The notes under the pieces were generated by a model that made no database searches, was not told where the DNA came from, and was given only the letters and a program-made list of their open reading frames with translations. The translations under genes were made by a program, and so were the position numbers. A stretch of DNA of 64,000 nt from Ctenosaura bakeri (lineage: Eukaryota; Chordata; Lepidosauria; Squamata; Iguanidae): assembly GCA_948474755.1 (NCBI GenBank), contig CAOLHI010000150.1:1674001-1738000 (forward strand), read 5' to 3'. This document shows, piece by piece, positions 24,891 to 35,259 of this stretch (position 1 is the first letter of the stretch; every line of letters starts with the position of its first letter).

Positions 24891-25278
24891 TTTGTCTCAG
24901 GTGTCAAAAATCAATTGGTTGTCAGTCTCAGGTACTATGCACCATAACTTTGCGCTAATGAGTACTGTTTACTTCTTTACCCCAGGCAGCAAAATATCTT
25001 GAGCTGGCTCTGACCAAACTAAATCCCATAGGACGCTTTTTGTTTCAGTTCCTGCAATCAATGACACACTTGAATGGAAACAAAATGTGTCTTGCAGCCA
25101 CAGGTGACCCAGCTCCTATTGATAGATATCCCTGTAGCATTGCAGTGTGTGTGCCTGGATGCACGCATATAGTTTGAAGACCATGGCTTCTTGGAATCAT
25201 GAACATTCTTCCTCTGCATCCAGAAAATAGTACCGATAACCGTTATGGAGAATTTGCTAGTGGGTAATGTATTTGGCG

Positions 25279-25440
25279 AGTGAGCATAGCTCAGTGATAG
25301 AACACAACCTTTGTGCACAGAAGGTCTGGATATTTTGATATCTCTACTTAGATCATGAGTGATAGGAAGTTCTACCACATATCCTGGAAATCAGAACACA
25401 TGGTATTAAGCTGGATGGACCAATGGTTTCAGTTTTATGA
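25279..25440 (+). mobile_element. tRNA-derived SINE
   Basis: GCATAGCTCAGTGATAGAAC is a tRNA A-box region (TAGCTCAGTGGTAG type), followed by CACAGAAGGTC and a body ending TGGATGGACCAATGGTTTCA. This fits the common squamate SINE with a tRNA-like head. The B box is eroded and there is no clear target duplication. Confidence 0.65.
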
Positions 25441-26069
25441 TGTAGCTATACTCCATATATATATATATATACATATATGTACAATCTTAAGCCTAGACTA
25501 GGGCATGCTGGTTTCATGTGAAGAATATTGGACATGAATGTTTGTAGAAAAAGTGATTTAAAACATTCTATTTTTACAATGACCTAAAACCCTCACACAC
25601 AGAGACAAACCCACTTTTAGTCTATTTCACTATTCCTTTGTATACTTCCTCATAATAATCGTGTTGGGTAATTAGTGTGTTAATTGCTCTGGAGTGCCTT
25701 TTTAAAGAAATGGTTCAAGTAGTTCCTTACCACCCACTGCCAAGCTGGAGAGTTGCCTAGAGACTGCCATTGAAACACCCCGAATAAAGGTGTATCTCCT
25801 TCAAATACAAAGATATTTTTTAACATAGCATCAGACAAAAAAGAAACACTTACATCATATTTGTTTTTAAAAAACAGGGCATTGGTACAGCTTCTCAAAA
25901 TCATAGAAGTGTTAAATGCTGTTCTCAAGATTTCTTCTTGTTCCAAAAAACACAAAAACAAGAAGATGGACTTTGAATTGTTAAAACATAGTCATTGCAT
26001 CTGTTGGTACCGAAAGTGCCATGGTGAGATAATTTTATTACACTCAGGAATGAAGTTTTTAGACTTTCT

Positions 26070-26111
26070 CCCCGCCCCCCCCCGCATTCTCTCTCTCTCT
26101 ATATATATATA
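26070..26111. repeat. Compound C-run, CT and AT microsatellite
   Basis: A run rich in C, then CT repeats, then (AT)5, in direct succession. Confidence 0.8.
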
Positions 26112-27084
26112 GCCCTTAAATAGAACACAGGTTGAATCTTATGTTGAAGCTGGAGATACAACCTTTACTATATATAAATACACATATACACACACACATA
26201 CATATTAAAAAATGCATTTCCAAAATATCTGACAGTTGAGCCAATGTGGAGTATTTTTCTGATTTAAAGTGGAAAGTACATTTTAAATAAAGTACATTTT
26301 AAATAATCAGAGATTGAAAATAAATTTCATTTTTGTTTCCTGATGAAAATATAGGACAGAGTACATCTTCCCTGTGAAATATGTACATTTTGAGGGCTTG
26401 TGATGTATTTCAGTGAAAGAAAAAATCTGCCTAAAACCATGTATACAGTTGAAAAATGTCCAGTGACAATATTGTGCATATTTTAAAAATGCATTTGCTA
26501 AAATGCTTTTAGAAGTGTACTCCTTAGTATACATCAGAACCTATAATGAGTACATTTTCTGGAAGTTATGCACAAAAATATGTATGAATGCCTGTGGGAG
26601 ATGAAAAAACAAGTCCCAGTGTGGAATTAGGACAAGATTGGAATGCCAGTGGGATTTTGAGAAATGTGATAAATATAAGACTTACAAATTTTCACATCTC
26701 TGTAACTAATGCAGATAAAGAACAATGCAGTTCCAGGGAGGAGCATTCAAAGCAGAATGCACCCTTCTTTCTGAAAATAAATTATTTCAAATATCCTGAT
26801 ATTTATCTGTGCCTTAGCAGTACCTATGGCTACCAAAACATTTAAAACTCCCCACAGTTCAACTATGTCTTCAGGCCACTGAGGAAGTGAGTGGTACAAA
26901 CTGTCCAGGTATCTTGCCTTCTGTTTTATCAAGTAGTAACTCAGAGGTACAAATTATGTTACTGTTGAAAATGGTAGTGGCAGTCCAAAGAATGTGTGAT
27001 TAGTGTGCCCAATGGGGCTAGGGTCAAAAATCTGGTGAGGAAAGGAAGGACCTCTTGAAAAGCTGCCCAAATGTTGTTGCTGTC

Positions 27085-27345
27085 AATTGCTGTCAATTGA
27101 ACTTTGACTTAGTATGAACCTATGAAGGAGAGATCTCCATGTCATCCTGTCATCAACAGCCCTGCTCAAATTTTGCTAACCCAGGCCTGTGGAGTCCTTG
27201 ATTTAGTCTACCCACATGTAATGCAGTCTTCTTATTTTCCTGATGCCTTCCACTTTACCAAACATTAACAGCTTTTCCAATGGACATGTCATCTTACGAC
27301 ATGATCAAATTATGATAGCCTAAATTTAGTCTTATTCACTTCTAG
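27085..27345 (-). mobile_element. BovB/RTE-like LINE 3' fragment (antisense)
   Basis: CATGTCATCCTGTCATCAAC, AGCCCTGCTCAA, GAGTCCTTGATTTAGTCTACCC and TAATGCAGTCTTCTTATTTTCC recur with the same order in the BovB-related stretches at 32455, 47805 and 63830. No coding frame survives. Confidence 0.6.
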
Positions 27346-27449
27346 TGTGAGTCCATTTGTATCATGGAATAATAGAATCATAGAGTTGGAAAGGGCCTCA
27401 TGGGTCACCAAATTCAACTTCCTATTCAATGCAGGATCTCCAACTAAAG

Positions 27450-27833
27450 CAGCGCTTTCCAAATGGTGTGTTGTGATACATTTGTGTGTTGCCTGCAGTG
27501 GAATGATGTGTCACCTCCCCAGCCAAGAAAAAAACCCCTCCAAGTCTGGCCTGCTGCCGTCACTCTTGCTGGGGCCTTTCCTTGGAAAGAACGAGGGCAA
27601 CAGGCAAGGACCAGGTAGGAGGGGTTTGCTTTTCCCTCTGCTGCCACTTTTGCTGGGGCCTTTCATGGTGACAGCGACGGCAGCAGGCCAGGATTGGGGA
27701 GAGGTCTGCCTTTCCCCACCCTAAATATGTGTCTGGGTACCTCCAGTTTGCTCATAAAACTGAATCACTGTGTCACTAAATGGTGCATGTTAAAAAAAGT
27801 GTGTGATCAACATGAAAAGTTTGCAAAGCTCTG
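27450..27833. mobile_element. hAT-type non-autonomous transposon (384 bp)
   Basis: Starts CAGCGCTTTCCAAATGGTGT and ends GCAAAGCTCTG, matching CA...TG ends with imperfect terminal repeats. It is flanked by AACTAAAG (27442-27449) and AGCTAAAG (27834-27841), an 8-bp duplication with one mismatch as expected of hAT elements. It sits in the antisense CR1. Confidence 0.75.
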
Positions 27834-27914
27834 AGCTAAAGCATTTTGAGCAGGTAGCTATCCAGCCTCTTTATGAATACATCCAGAGAAGGACACTCTA
27901 CTACCTCGCTAGGC

Positions 27915-28039
27915 CAGTGCCTCCCAAACTTTGGTCCCCCAGATATTTGGGACCTCATATCTCAGAATTCCCAGTTAGCCTGGGAATTTTGAGAGCTGAA
28001 TTCCAAAACATCTGGAGGACCAAAGTTTGGGAGTCACTC
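27915..28039. mobile_element. hAT-type palindromic MITE (125 bp)
   Basis: CAGTGCCTCCCAAACTTTGG at the left is mirrored by CCAAAGTTTGGGAGTCACTC at the right. It is flanked by CGCTAGGC (27907-27914) and CTCTAGGC (28040-28047), an 8-bp duplication with one mismatch. It is inserted in CR1. Confidence 0.8.
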
Positions 28040-28489
28040 CTCTAGGCAGTTGATTACATGCCAAAACCATTCTTATTGTCAAAACATTACTTCTAAAGTT
28101 CAATCAAAATCTACTCCCCTTTAACTTCAGGCCATTAGTCCTGGTCCAACCCTTTGTGGCAATAGAGAACAGGCCTGTCCTTCTTTTTGTGACAGCCCTT
28201 TTGGTATTTGAAGTGTGCACTCATATCACCCCTTAAGTCACCAAGATGAACATGCCCACTTTCTTCAGCCTTTCATCATATTTTGTTATCCATATCTCTT
28301 ATCCTTGTTGCCCTTCTCAGAACTGTTCCAACTTGTTTGTATCCTTCCTAATATGAGGTGCCCAGGACAGAACCCAATAATCCAAATGAGGCCTGATCAG
28401 CATAGAATATATTGGTACTATTACTTCCCTCAGCTTGGAAGTCCATTGTATCCATAGCACTCTTTTCCAGACCCACATTTCAAAGTGGC

Positions 28490-31400
28490 AATCAAAATCT
28501 GTAATGTGGCAGTCCATGCCCTAGATTTCCCCTCTAAAAGACACAACACAAAAGGAAATAGAGTCGGGGAAAGAGAAAATAAAAACAAACCTAAGGACCA
28601 CGTTTTAGTTTATAGAGTTCTTAGAAGGCTTCTTGCTGCCAGAAAAAGAGAAAGTAAAAGCTCTGTGCTGCTAATTCCTCCCTAGCTAATGGATGGTGCC
28701 AGTCTGATTTTTCCCCTTGCAACGATCTTTTGTTTTTTAAAAAATCCTTTAAAAAAATAAAAGCACATTTCAATCAGAAATTGGAAAACTTACAGCCATG
28801 ACAATTATGAGCTTTTAATAATTTTCCAAGCTCTTATTTAAGTGTAGGTTTTCTCTCAAAATGCATGTTTCAAAATGTATTTTATCTCAAGATACGTATT
28901 TTAAAGGTGCTTTGATTTTTATTTGTTTAAAATTTATTTATTTATTTATTTATTTATTTAGTGCTGTGAATGTCATCACTGTACTTAGAGAAATGTGGTA
29001 TCCAGCAGACTTGCTACATCCCATATTAATATGGAAGGTGCAGATAAGATAGTTTGCTGTAGAATCCACAAAGATCAAATTTTCCAACAATTGCTACACA
29101 AATTTCACCAGGAAACCTGAAGGAGTGCTTTGGGTCATGGCCTTTTATCTTTTCCGTTTAATAAAACATGAATTTCATTATGTGTCAGATGTCAAAAGTT
29201 ACAGTTTCTTATTTCAGGTAAATTACTTTACATACTTAATGATTAATTGGTACACCTGAAATACATGAACAGCAGCATGATTTAAAACTACAAAAAGGGA
29301 AAGAAATGATGTTTATTTCTCATAAATAAATTACTAGTATCCATGTATTATTTATGTTACACAAATTTAAACAATGTATAATACATGAGGATAAATTTAA
29401 GAGATTTGAAGCAAAAATAACTGAGCAGTCTCCAAAGACCTTTATTAATATTGCAAAACCAGTATTATTCCACTATATAATTGATTTTAAGGGATATTTC
29501 TGTATGTTTTTAACCCTAATTATTCAAGCTGAGGGTGTCAGGAAGGCTAATGATAATGCAGCAAAGGTATATTGTGATTTTGAACCATGATGATGATAAT
29601 AACTTGGGATGAGCAGAGAAGTCGATAGCACAATGACAGAACAGCATGCATACTCTTCTTCTCCATGTTATCTGGAAAGAAAGGAGAATGAGTTGTGGTT
29701 GGCCACTGCTTTTGGTGGCAGTTTCAGGTCTTCACTTACAAAAAGTTATTCCCCTAGTCTTCAGCTATTATTGCCAAAGAAATTAGAACTCTGTTGCACA
29801 GGAGGAGAGATATAGAAGAATTGACAGAATTCTTCAAACCTGGGATGAAAACATTTGAGATTTTAAGAGACGATGGTGGCATCAACCAAAAGATGAGGGC
29901 TTGGATTCTTAACACTTAATGCTGAAATATGTATTGTTGTGTGTTTAACCATGTTCATGCTAAATAAAGGATTCCCCTCTCCCCTAGCTCTTCATTTTTA
30001 ACACTTACATAGTGTTACATAGTGGTTCCATGTTCTTGTCACCTTCAGTCAGTTTTAAAAACAATACTACAAAAAACAAAACAGATTGGAAGTCATATGT
30101 TAATATGAATTAATATTAGGTTAGCTTTTTTTGGAAATATTATGTTTGGAAATAGATTTTTTTGGAAATAGAATATATTAAAGTATCTTTTCTCCAAATG
30201 AAAGTTAGCATAAATTTGAGGGCATTTTCAGGAAATGATGGGAGATACCATTTTGTTGGTTATGGTTTTTCCTCTCACTTGCTGACTGATGCCTTGGCTA
30301 TGTCAATTTTTCGCTCAATGGGTAATTCAATGAAATGGAATTCAGTGTGGCAAGTAGCAAACACAATGAGTAGCGAAGAACGGGAAGGAAGAAAGGAGAA
30401 ATAAGAAGAAACACCTGCAGTGGGGAGGTGAGTGTGGGAAATGAAGCTCCAGAAGGACAGAGGGAGAGAGCTGAAATGATGATAGGAGACAATTTCAAAA
30501 TACATTAGGAAATACTTTGAATTACGATAGCTATTCAAAGCAAATGCCCTGTTTGTTTGTTTATTTAAATTGCTTTATTCCACTGAAGTTGTGATCCTGA
30601 GAACTCTTATTTGAAACTTCATTCCATCCAGATTGATGAGCTTTTTTTTCCCCAGCAGGTGAACTTGGGTAGGAGATTGACACACATAGAAACTAGAGTA
30701 ACCCTCAAAATAACACATTCTCATTAAATAAAATAATCAATAGGTGACTTGAGGATCATATCTTCCTAATATGACTAAAATCATTTTAATCTGTATTATA
30801 CTATTTCCAGCTCCCTATATTTCAAACAACATGTGATTATGTTTCAGGGCACATGGCTTTCTAAAAGCCTACAGCATGTGCACAGTGAATGCCTAATGTG
30901 TTAAATTAAATGGACCATGTATTAAACATGCGTTCTGAGACCCAAATCTAAATGCTTCATAGGTTAATTTTCTGTTACGTATTGTATATTGTTTTTGCAT
31001 TATAATGAACATTTAATATAATGGAACTGTTCCTCTTCTAATTGCTAGTATAAGCAGGGCAGTAACATCCTAGTTATGACTGTGTGTGTGTTGTTTTTTT
31101 TAAAGAACTTTGTAGGCTGGAAATTGAGGCTTCTTAATATAAATTTTGAAATATAGCTCTGTTTTTTTGTGTTTAATATTTTAAGCAACTTGAAAACATT
31201 TAATGAGTAAAGTTATTAAAACCTCTATTGTCTACTGGGGAATGATTAAAGCCCTGTGATTTCAGCTCTTCCTCTAGTTATCTCAGATGTCAATGTGATT
31301 GATGGCAAAGCATGCTTTCTTCCATAATGTTTCAGGGTTTGTTGAATGCCTTAAAGCAGATAATGTACTTGCAGGAAAATGTGAAATGGCAGATAAACAA

Positions 31401-31980
31401 TTTCCCTCAACTCAGCTTGTGCCCACAGCATCCAACTTACCCTTGTTTGTCCACCTTGATATTGTTTTTTGATAACACCCCAGTAGTGCAACACAAAGGA
31501 GGTGCTACACAATACCACCTTTTTAAGATAGTGAAGAAACAGACCTGCCATCTTGAGGAACGAGAAGAAAATGGTTCTCTGATTAAGTAGTTTGTCTCTT
31601 ATGTCGTTATCTCTCAGATTTTCCAATCTAATAACATGTGGAAAACATTAGTAAGATTTTCTTCCCATGTTTCTTAACAACCAGAACAACACGATCTTCA
31701 TGAAAATACCACAGAAAACAGCTGCCTCGTACTAACTTGCACAATTGGCTTAATATTTCCTATACTGATTGCCAGCAATGAATATCAAGGGCTTCAGACA
31801 GGAGTGTCTCCAGTTCTGCCTAGATATGCCAGGAACTGCATGTGGAATCTTCTGTGTACTTAATTTGTGCTCTGAACATGAGCTCTCATTTATCTTCTCA
31901 AGATAATGGCATCCAAACAAAGTGAAAATATCTTCAGATTAAATTCTATAAACACTCTGTGGAGGTTGACCATGATTCTA
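28490..31980. other. No gene seen
   Basis: AT-rich, with an ATTT microsatellite at 28932-28960. No frame over 92 residues and no recognised domain; nothing else I can name. Confidence 0.45.
28932..28960. repeat. (ATTT)n microsatellite
   Basis: About seven consecutive ATTT units. Confidence 0.9.
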
Positions 31981-31981
31981 T

Positions 31982-32183
31982 AGCCATTTCCATACTACAC
32001 TGTTATAGTGCTCTTACTCCACTTTCAACATCCTGTGGAATTCTGGTGTTTGTCATTTACTAAGGCCAAAAAGCTCTCTGGCTGAGAATTCTAAATGTTC
32101 CTCCCTAAACTACACACCCCAGGATTTCATAGGATGTTGAAAGTGGCATAATGACACTATAACAGTATAGTGCGGAAATGGCC
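31982..32183. mobile_element. GGCC-family MITE, subfamily A
   Basis: Full-length relative of 24689-24890 with the same arms (GCCATTTCCATACTACACTG and CACTATAACAGTATAGTGCG). The first base is mutated to A. The flanks TAT and TTT differ by one base, so the 3-bp duplication is imperfect. Confidence 0.75.
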
Positions 32184-32195
32184 TTTTAGTTATGG

Positions 32196-32262
32196 CAGCA
32201 ATATGACCTTCAAGTCATCCTGTCATAAATAGCCCTGCTCAGGTTTTGCAGGCTCAGGGCAT
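32196..32262 (-). mobile_element. BovB/RTE 3' scrap (antisense)
   Basis: Words CAAGTCATCCTGTCATAAAT, AGCCCTGCTCAGG and TGCAGGCTCAGGGC match the other BovB-type 3' ends in this window. Confidence 0.5.
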
Positions 32263-32322
32263 TGGAATGGAATGGAATGGAATGGAATAACAGCACTATA
32301 ACAGTGTAGTGTGGAAATGGCC
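32263..32322. repeat. (GGAAT)5 expansion joined to a MITE right end
   Basis: Five GGAAT units at 32264-32288 run straight into TAACAGCACTATAACAGTGT and GTGGAAATGGCC, the right arm of a subfamily A MITE. The expansion seems to have grown from the GTGGAATAA of the arm. Confidence 0.75.
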
Positions 32323-32692
32323 TATGTGTTTCCATGCACTTACTGCAAAATCCAGGAAGCTACTGGAGGGGAAAGGTAGTGGATCTCAGCAGTTCCTCTT
32401 TGTTGGAGGCAATAGTGGCTTCTGTGTCAATAGGGTAGTGAATCTTTGTTGTTATGGTTAAATGAGAAACCTCCAAGTCACCCTGTTATCAATAGTCCTG
32501 CTCAGGTCTTCCAAGCTCTGGACTCTGGCTTCCTTGACTGAGTCTATCCACCTGTAATGTGGTCTTCATCTATTCCTATTGCATTCTGCCTTTTCTTGTG
32601 AGTTGGGTTTTTGCAAGATATGTCCAAAGTGTATCAAAGTATCAAGTTTAGCCATCTTGGTTTCCAGGAGAGTTCAGGTTTGATTTTGTCTT

Positions 32693-32886
32693 GCTGTTGT
32701 TGTGTATCTTCCAATTGTTTCTGACTTATGGTGACACTAAGGTGAACCTATCACAAGGTTTTCTGGGGCTGAGAGTGTTTGATACACCCAAGACCACTCA
32801 GTGGGTTTCCATGGCCAAGAGGGAATCAATTCCTGGTCCTGAAGGTCATAGTCCAACTCTCAAATTACTACATTATGCTGGTTCTC
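32693..32886 (-). mobile_element. tRNA-derived SINE in the BovB fragment
   Basis: Flanked by TGATTTTGTCTT at 32681-32692 and 32887-32898, a 12-bp perfect target duplication. The body contains TTCTGACTTATGGTGACACT, AGGTGAACCTATCACAAGG, GGGTTTCCATGGCCAAGAGG and a tRNA-like head at the right end, antisense. It matches a widespread squamate tRNA SINE, by memory of its words. Confidence 0.85.
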
Positions 32887-32904
32887 TGATTTTGTCTTAG
32901 ATAC

Positions 32905-33148
32905 ACTTTTTTAAATTATTATTTATTTGTATCCAGCCTCTCCATATGGATCGAGGCGGCGAACAACTTACAAATAGCATGTATTTTGAAACATTTCTAT
33001 ACATGCCCCCAACAAGCTGGGTACTCATTTTATTGACCTGTGAAAGGATGGAAAGCTGAGTCAACCTTGGAGCCCGGCAGGATCAAACTCACAACCTTGT
33101 GGCTTGCAGTACTGGCATTTAACCACTGTGCCATCAGGGCTGCTTTTA
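32905..33148 (-). mobile_element. Sauria-type SINE (antisense)
   Basis: Reverse complement of the family seen at 9091: CTGGGTACTCATTTTATTGA, GAGTCAACCTTGGAGCCC, ACAACCTTGTGGCTTGCAGT and ACTGGCATTTAACCACTG. The tail side is at the left (AAATTATTATTTATTTG). The boundaries are approximate. Confidence 0.85.
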
Positions 33149-34133
33149 CTTATTTATCTTCTTGTCAGACCAGAGTGTCTGCAGAATTCTTCTCCAGAAC
33201 CACATTTCATGTGAGTTGATTCTCTTCTTCCTTGCTTTCTTCACTGTCCAGCTTTCCACAACCATTCATAGAAATTTGAAAAACAAGGATGCAGACAATT
33301 CTGACTATAGTATTCCACTATCTATTTTTACCCTGGAGGATCTTGCCTAGTTCCTTCATAACTAATCTTTCAAGTCCTAACTTCTTGACTGCAGTCTCCA
33401 TCCTGATTAATGACTGAGACAAGGTATGGAAAGTCTTTCAACTATATCAATGTCTTTCTTGTTACGTTAAAATTAGGTAAATCGTCTGTGGTCATTATTT
33501 TTGTTTTCTTAATGTTCAGCTGTAATCCTATCTTTCTACTTTCTTCCTTTCCTCAATAATCATTCCAACTTTTGCTGTGTTCTGCTTGTAGCAAGGTGTC
33601 ATCTGTATATCTTAAGTTGTTGATGCTCCTTCCTCAAATTTTCATGACTCCTTCCTCTGTGTCTAATCCAGATTTTTGTGTAATACATTTACTGTACAAG
33701 TTATACAAATAAAGTGTTAAAATGTAGCCTTGCCTGACCCCTTTGCGAATTGGAAAGCATTCTCTTTTTCCATATTCTGTCCTGATCGTGGCCTCTTGTC
33801 CTGAGTACAGGTTTCACATTAGGACAATGAAATGTTATGCTACAGACACTCCTTTAAGAACAAGCCATAGTTTTTCAGTCAAATGGTTTAGTTTAATCTA
33901 TAGGGGATAAACTGATTTTCTTCCGAAATTCTTTCATGGACTTCATTATCCAGTGTGTGTTTGCAATGTGATCTCTAATGGTTCTTCCTTTTCTGAACCT
34001 AGCTTGAACATCTGGCATTTCTCTCTCCGTAGATGGGAAAAGTCTTGGTGAATCTACACTGTGTTTTAGTTTGAATTTTAAAGGAACAATCAAAGGTGCT
34101 GTACCTCTTTTGGAACTGTGGTTCTGTACTTTG

Positions 34134-34805
34134 TGTCAGGACCCTGGCACTCCAGGACTCAAGTTCTGAGTTTGAACCAGAGGACTTCAAAGCCATGGAG
34201 CCTGCTGCACCAGCAGAGCCCACCCCAGAGGCTGCCATGGAGCCTGCTGCACAGCCCACCCCAGAGGCTGCCCTGGACACAGAGCCCTTGGCCCCAGTAG
34301 CCCCAGCAATGGAGCCAGGGGCTGCCTTAGACCCAGAGATTCACGAGCAGGTGCCTACTTACCAGCAGCATCAGGAACAAAAGAGTGCTCTCAGAGGGTC
34401 AGAGCATTTAAATAGGAAACACCAAGCAATCAAGCTCCAGCTGAGGTAGCACCTGGGTGAGGACCTGCTTAATAAAAGCACTCACTCAGCCTTGGGTCTT
34501 TGTCAGCTCACAACCGTCCATTTTGGGTTTGCCTGCTGGGCTATCGGGGACCCTTGCCTCACTTCCTGAAATGCTGCCTGACTGACTGAGGAACAAACTC
34601 TGTGGTACATGGACTCTGTTTGCTGTTTTGCCTGGCTGTGATGTAACAGCCAGGGAATATCTTTGCTGCAAAAGTCTCTTTAGTTTACTGCTGCCTTTTC
34701 TACCCATTGCTGAAGTAAAGCCCTTTGATTTATTGCCTGTCTGCCTTATCTGGGAAAAGACCTATTAGCCCGCTCTTGGCTGCCTGCCATGCCTTGGCGT
34801 TGACA
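34134..34805 (+). mobile_element. Solo LTR, 672 bp
   Basis: Starts TGTCAGGACCCTGG and ends GGCGTTGACA, flanked by a perfect 5-bp duplication CTTTG (34129-34133 and 34806-34810). It has an AATAAA poly(A) signal at 34471-34476. Near 34200-34280 it carries a partial tandem duplication (CCCACCCCAGAGGCTGCC twice), which creates a proline/alanine/glutamate-rich frame (34096-34449) that is not a real gene. No internal domain is present. Confidence 0.85.
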
Positions 34806-35040
34806 CTTTGGGTATCTCCTTTGAAGTCTATACTAAAAGTGGATTTGCAACACCACTTTTGTAAGCCACCAAGTACCACTGCTTGGAAGGCAAAGCTTTG
34901 TGTGTACCACATAAACTACTTGAAAAATAATGCTATACATGTTTACTAGAAACTAAGACAAACTAAACCCCATCAGGTTTTCTCCCTATTAAGAGTGTCC
35001 AAAATTGAAGATATAGGACTGAAATAAATGAAGTTACAGG

Positions 35041-35242
35041 AATCTGTGACTATAACTTTCTGTTATAGTGCTATTATTCCACTTTCAACATCCTATAGAA
35101 TCCTGAGGTTTGCAGTTCAGGGAGGAGCATTTAGAATTCTCAGCGAGAGAGCTTTGGCCTCAGTAAACTACAAACCCCAGAATTCCACATGATGTTGAAA
35201 GCGGAATAATAGCACTATAATAGTGTAATGCAGAAATGATCA
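35041..35242. mobile_element. GGCC-family MITE, subfamily A, eroded ends
   Basis: Contains GTTATAGTGCTATTATTCCA, CTTTCAACATCC and the mirrored ATGATGTTGAAAGCGGAATA and ATAGCACTATAATAGTG. The outermost 15-20 bases are degraded and no duplication is visible. Confidence 0.7.
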
Positions 35243-35259
35243 ATCATTTGATTTCTGCC

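Larger units (their letters stand above)
24900..27060. other. No gene seen; one SINE and microsatellites
   Basis: Apart from the SINE near 25279 and the AT and CT/AT microsatellites at 25454-25478 and 26070-26111, I see nothing nameable. Frames are short and lack known domains. Confidence 0.45.
27362..28480 (-). mobile_element. CR1 LINE 3' part, antisense, with two nested hAT MITEs
   Basis: The left end ATAGAATCATAGAGTTGGAA is the reverse complement of the CR1 tail and conserved block. The sequence resumes after each nested element (27834-27906 and 28048-28480), with CR1 words such as CCATTAGTCCTGGTCC and CCAGGACAGAACCCAA. The region encodes no intact frame. Confidence 0.8.
32455..34093 (-). 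mobile_element. BovB/RTE-type LINE fragment, antisense
   Basis: Minus-strand translation gives MPDVQARFRKGRTIRDHIAN and THWIMKSMKEFRKKISLSPID (33893-34030), the RTE/BovB reverse-transcriptase segment leading to its first catalytic block. Downstream, in shifted frames, are HLATSRTQQKLE, then a WRRIL-like block near 33185 and the C-terminal 3' words near 32520-32640. Stops and frameshifts are frequent, so it is inactive. Two SINEs interrupt it at 32693-32886 and about 32905-33148. An LTR lies just upstream at 34134-34805. Confidence 0.75.

Noticed and set aside
34096..34449. Proline/alanine/glutamate-rich 117-residue frame
   Set aside because: It lies in a solo LTR and is produced by a short duplication; no homologue recognised.
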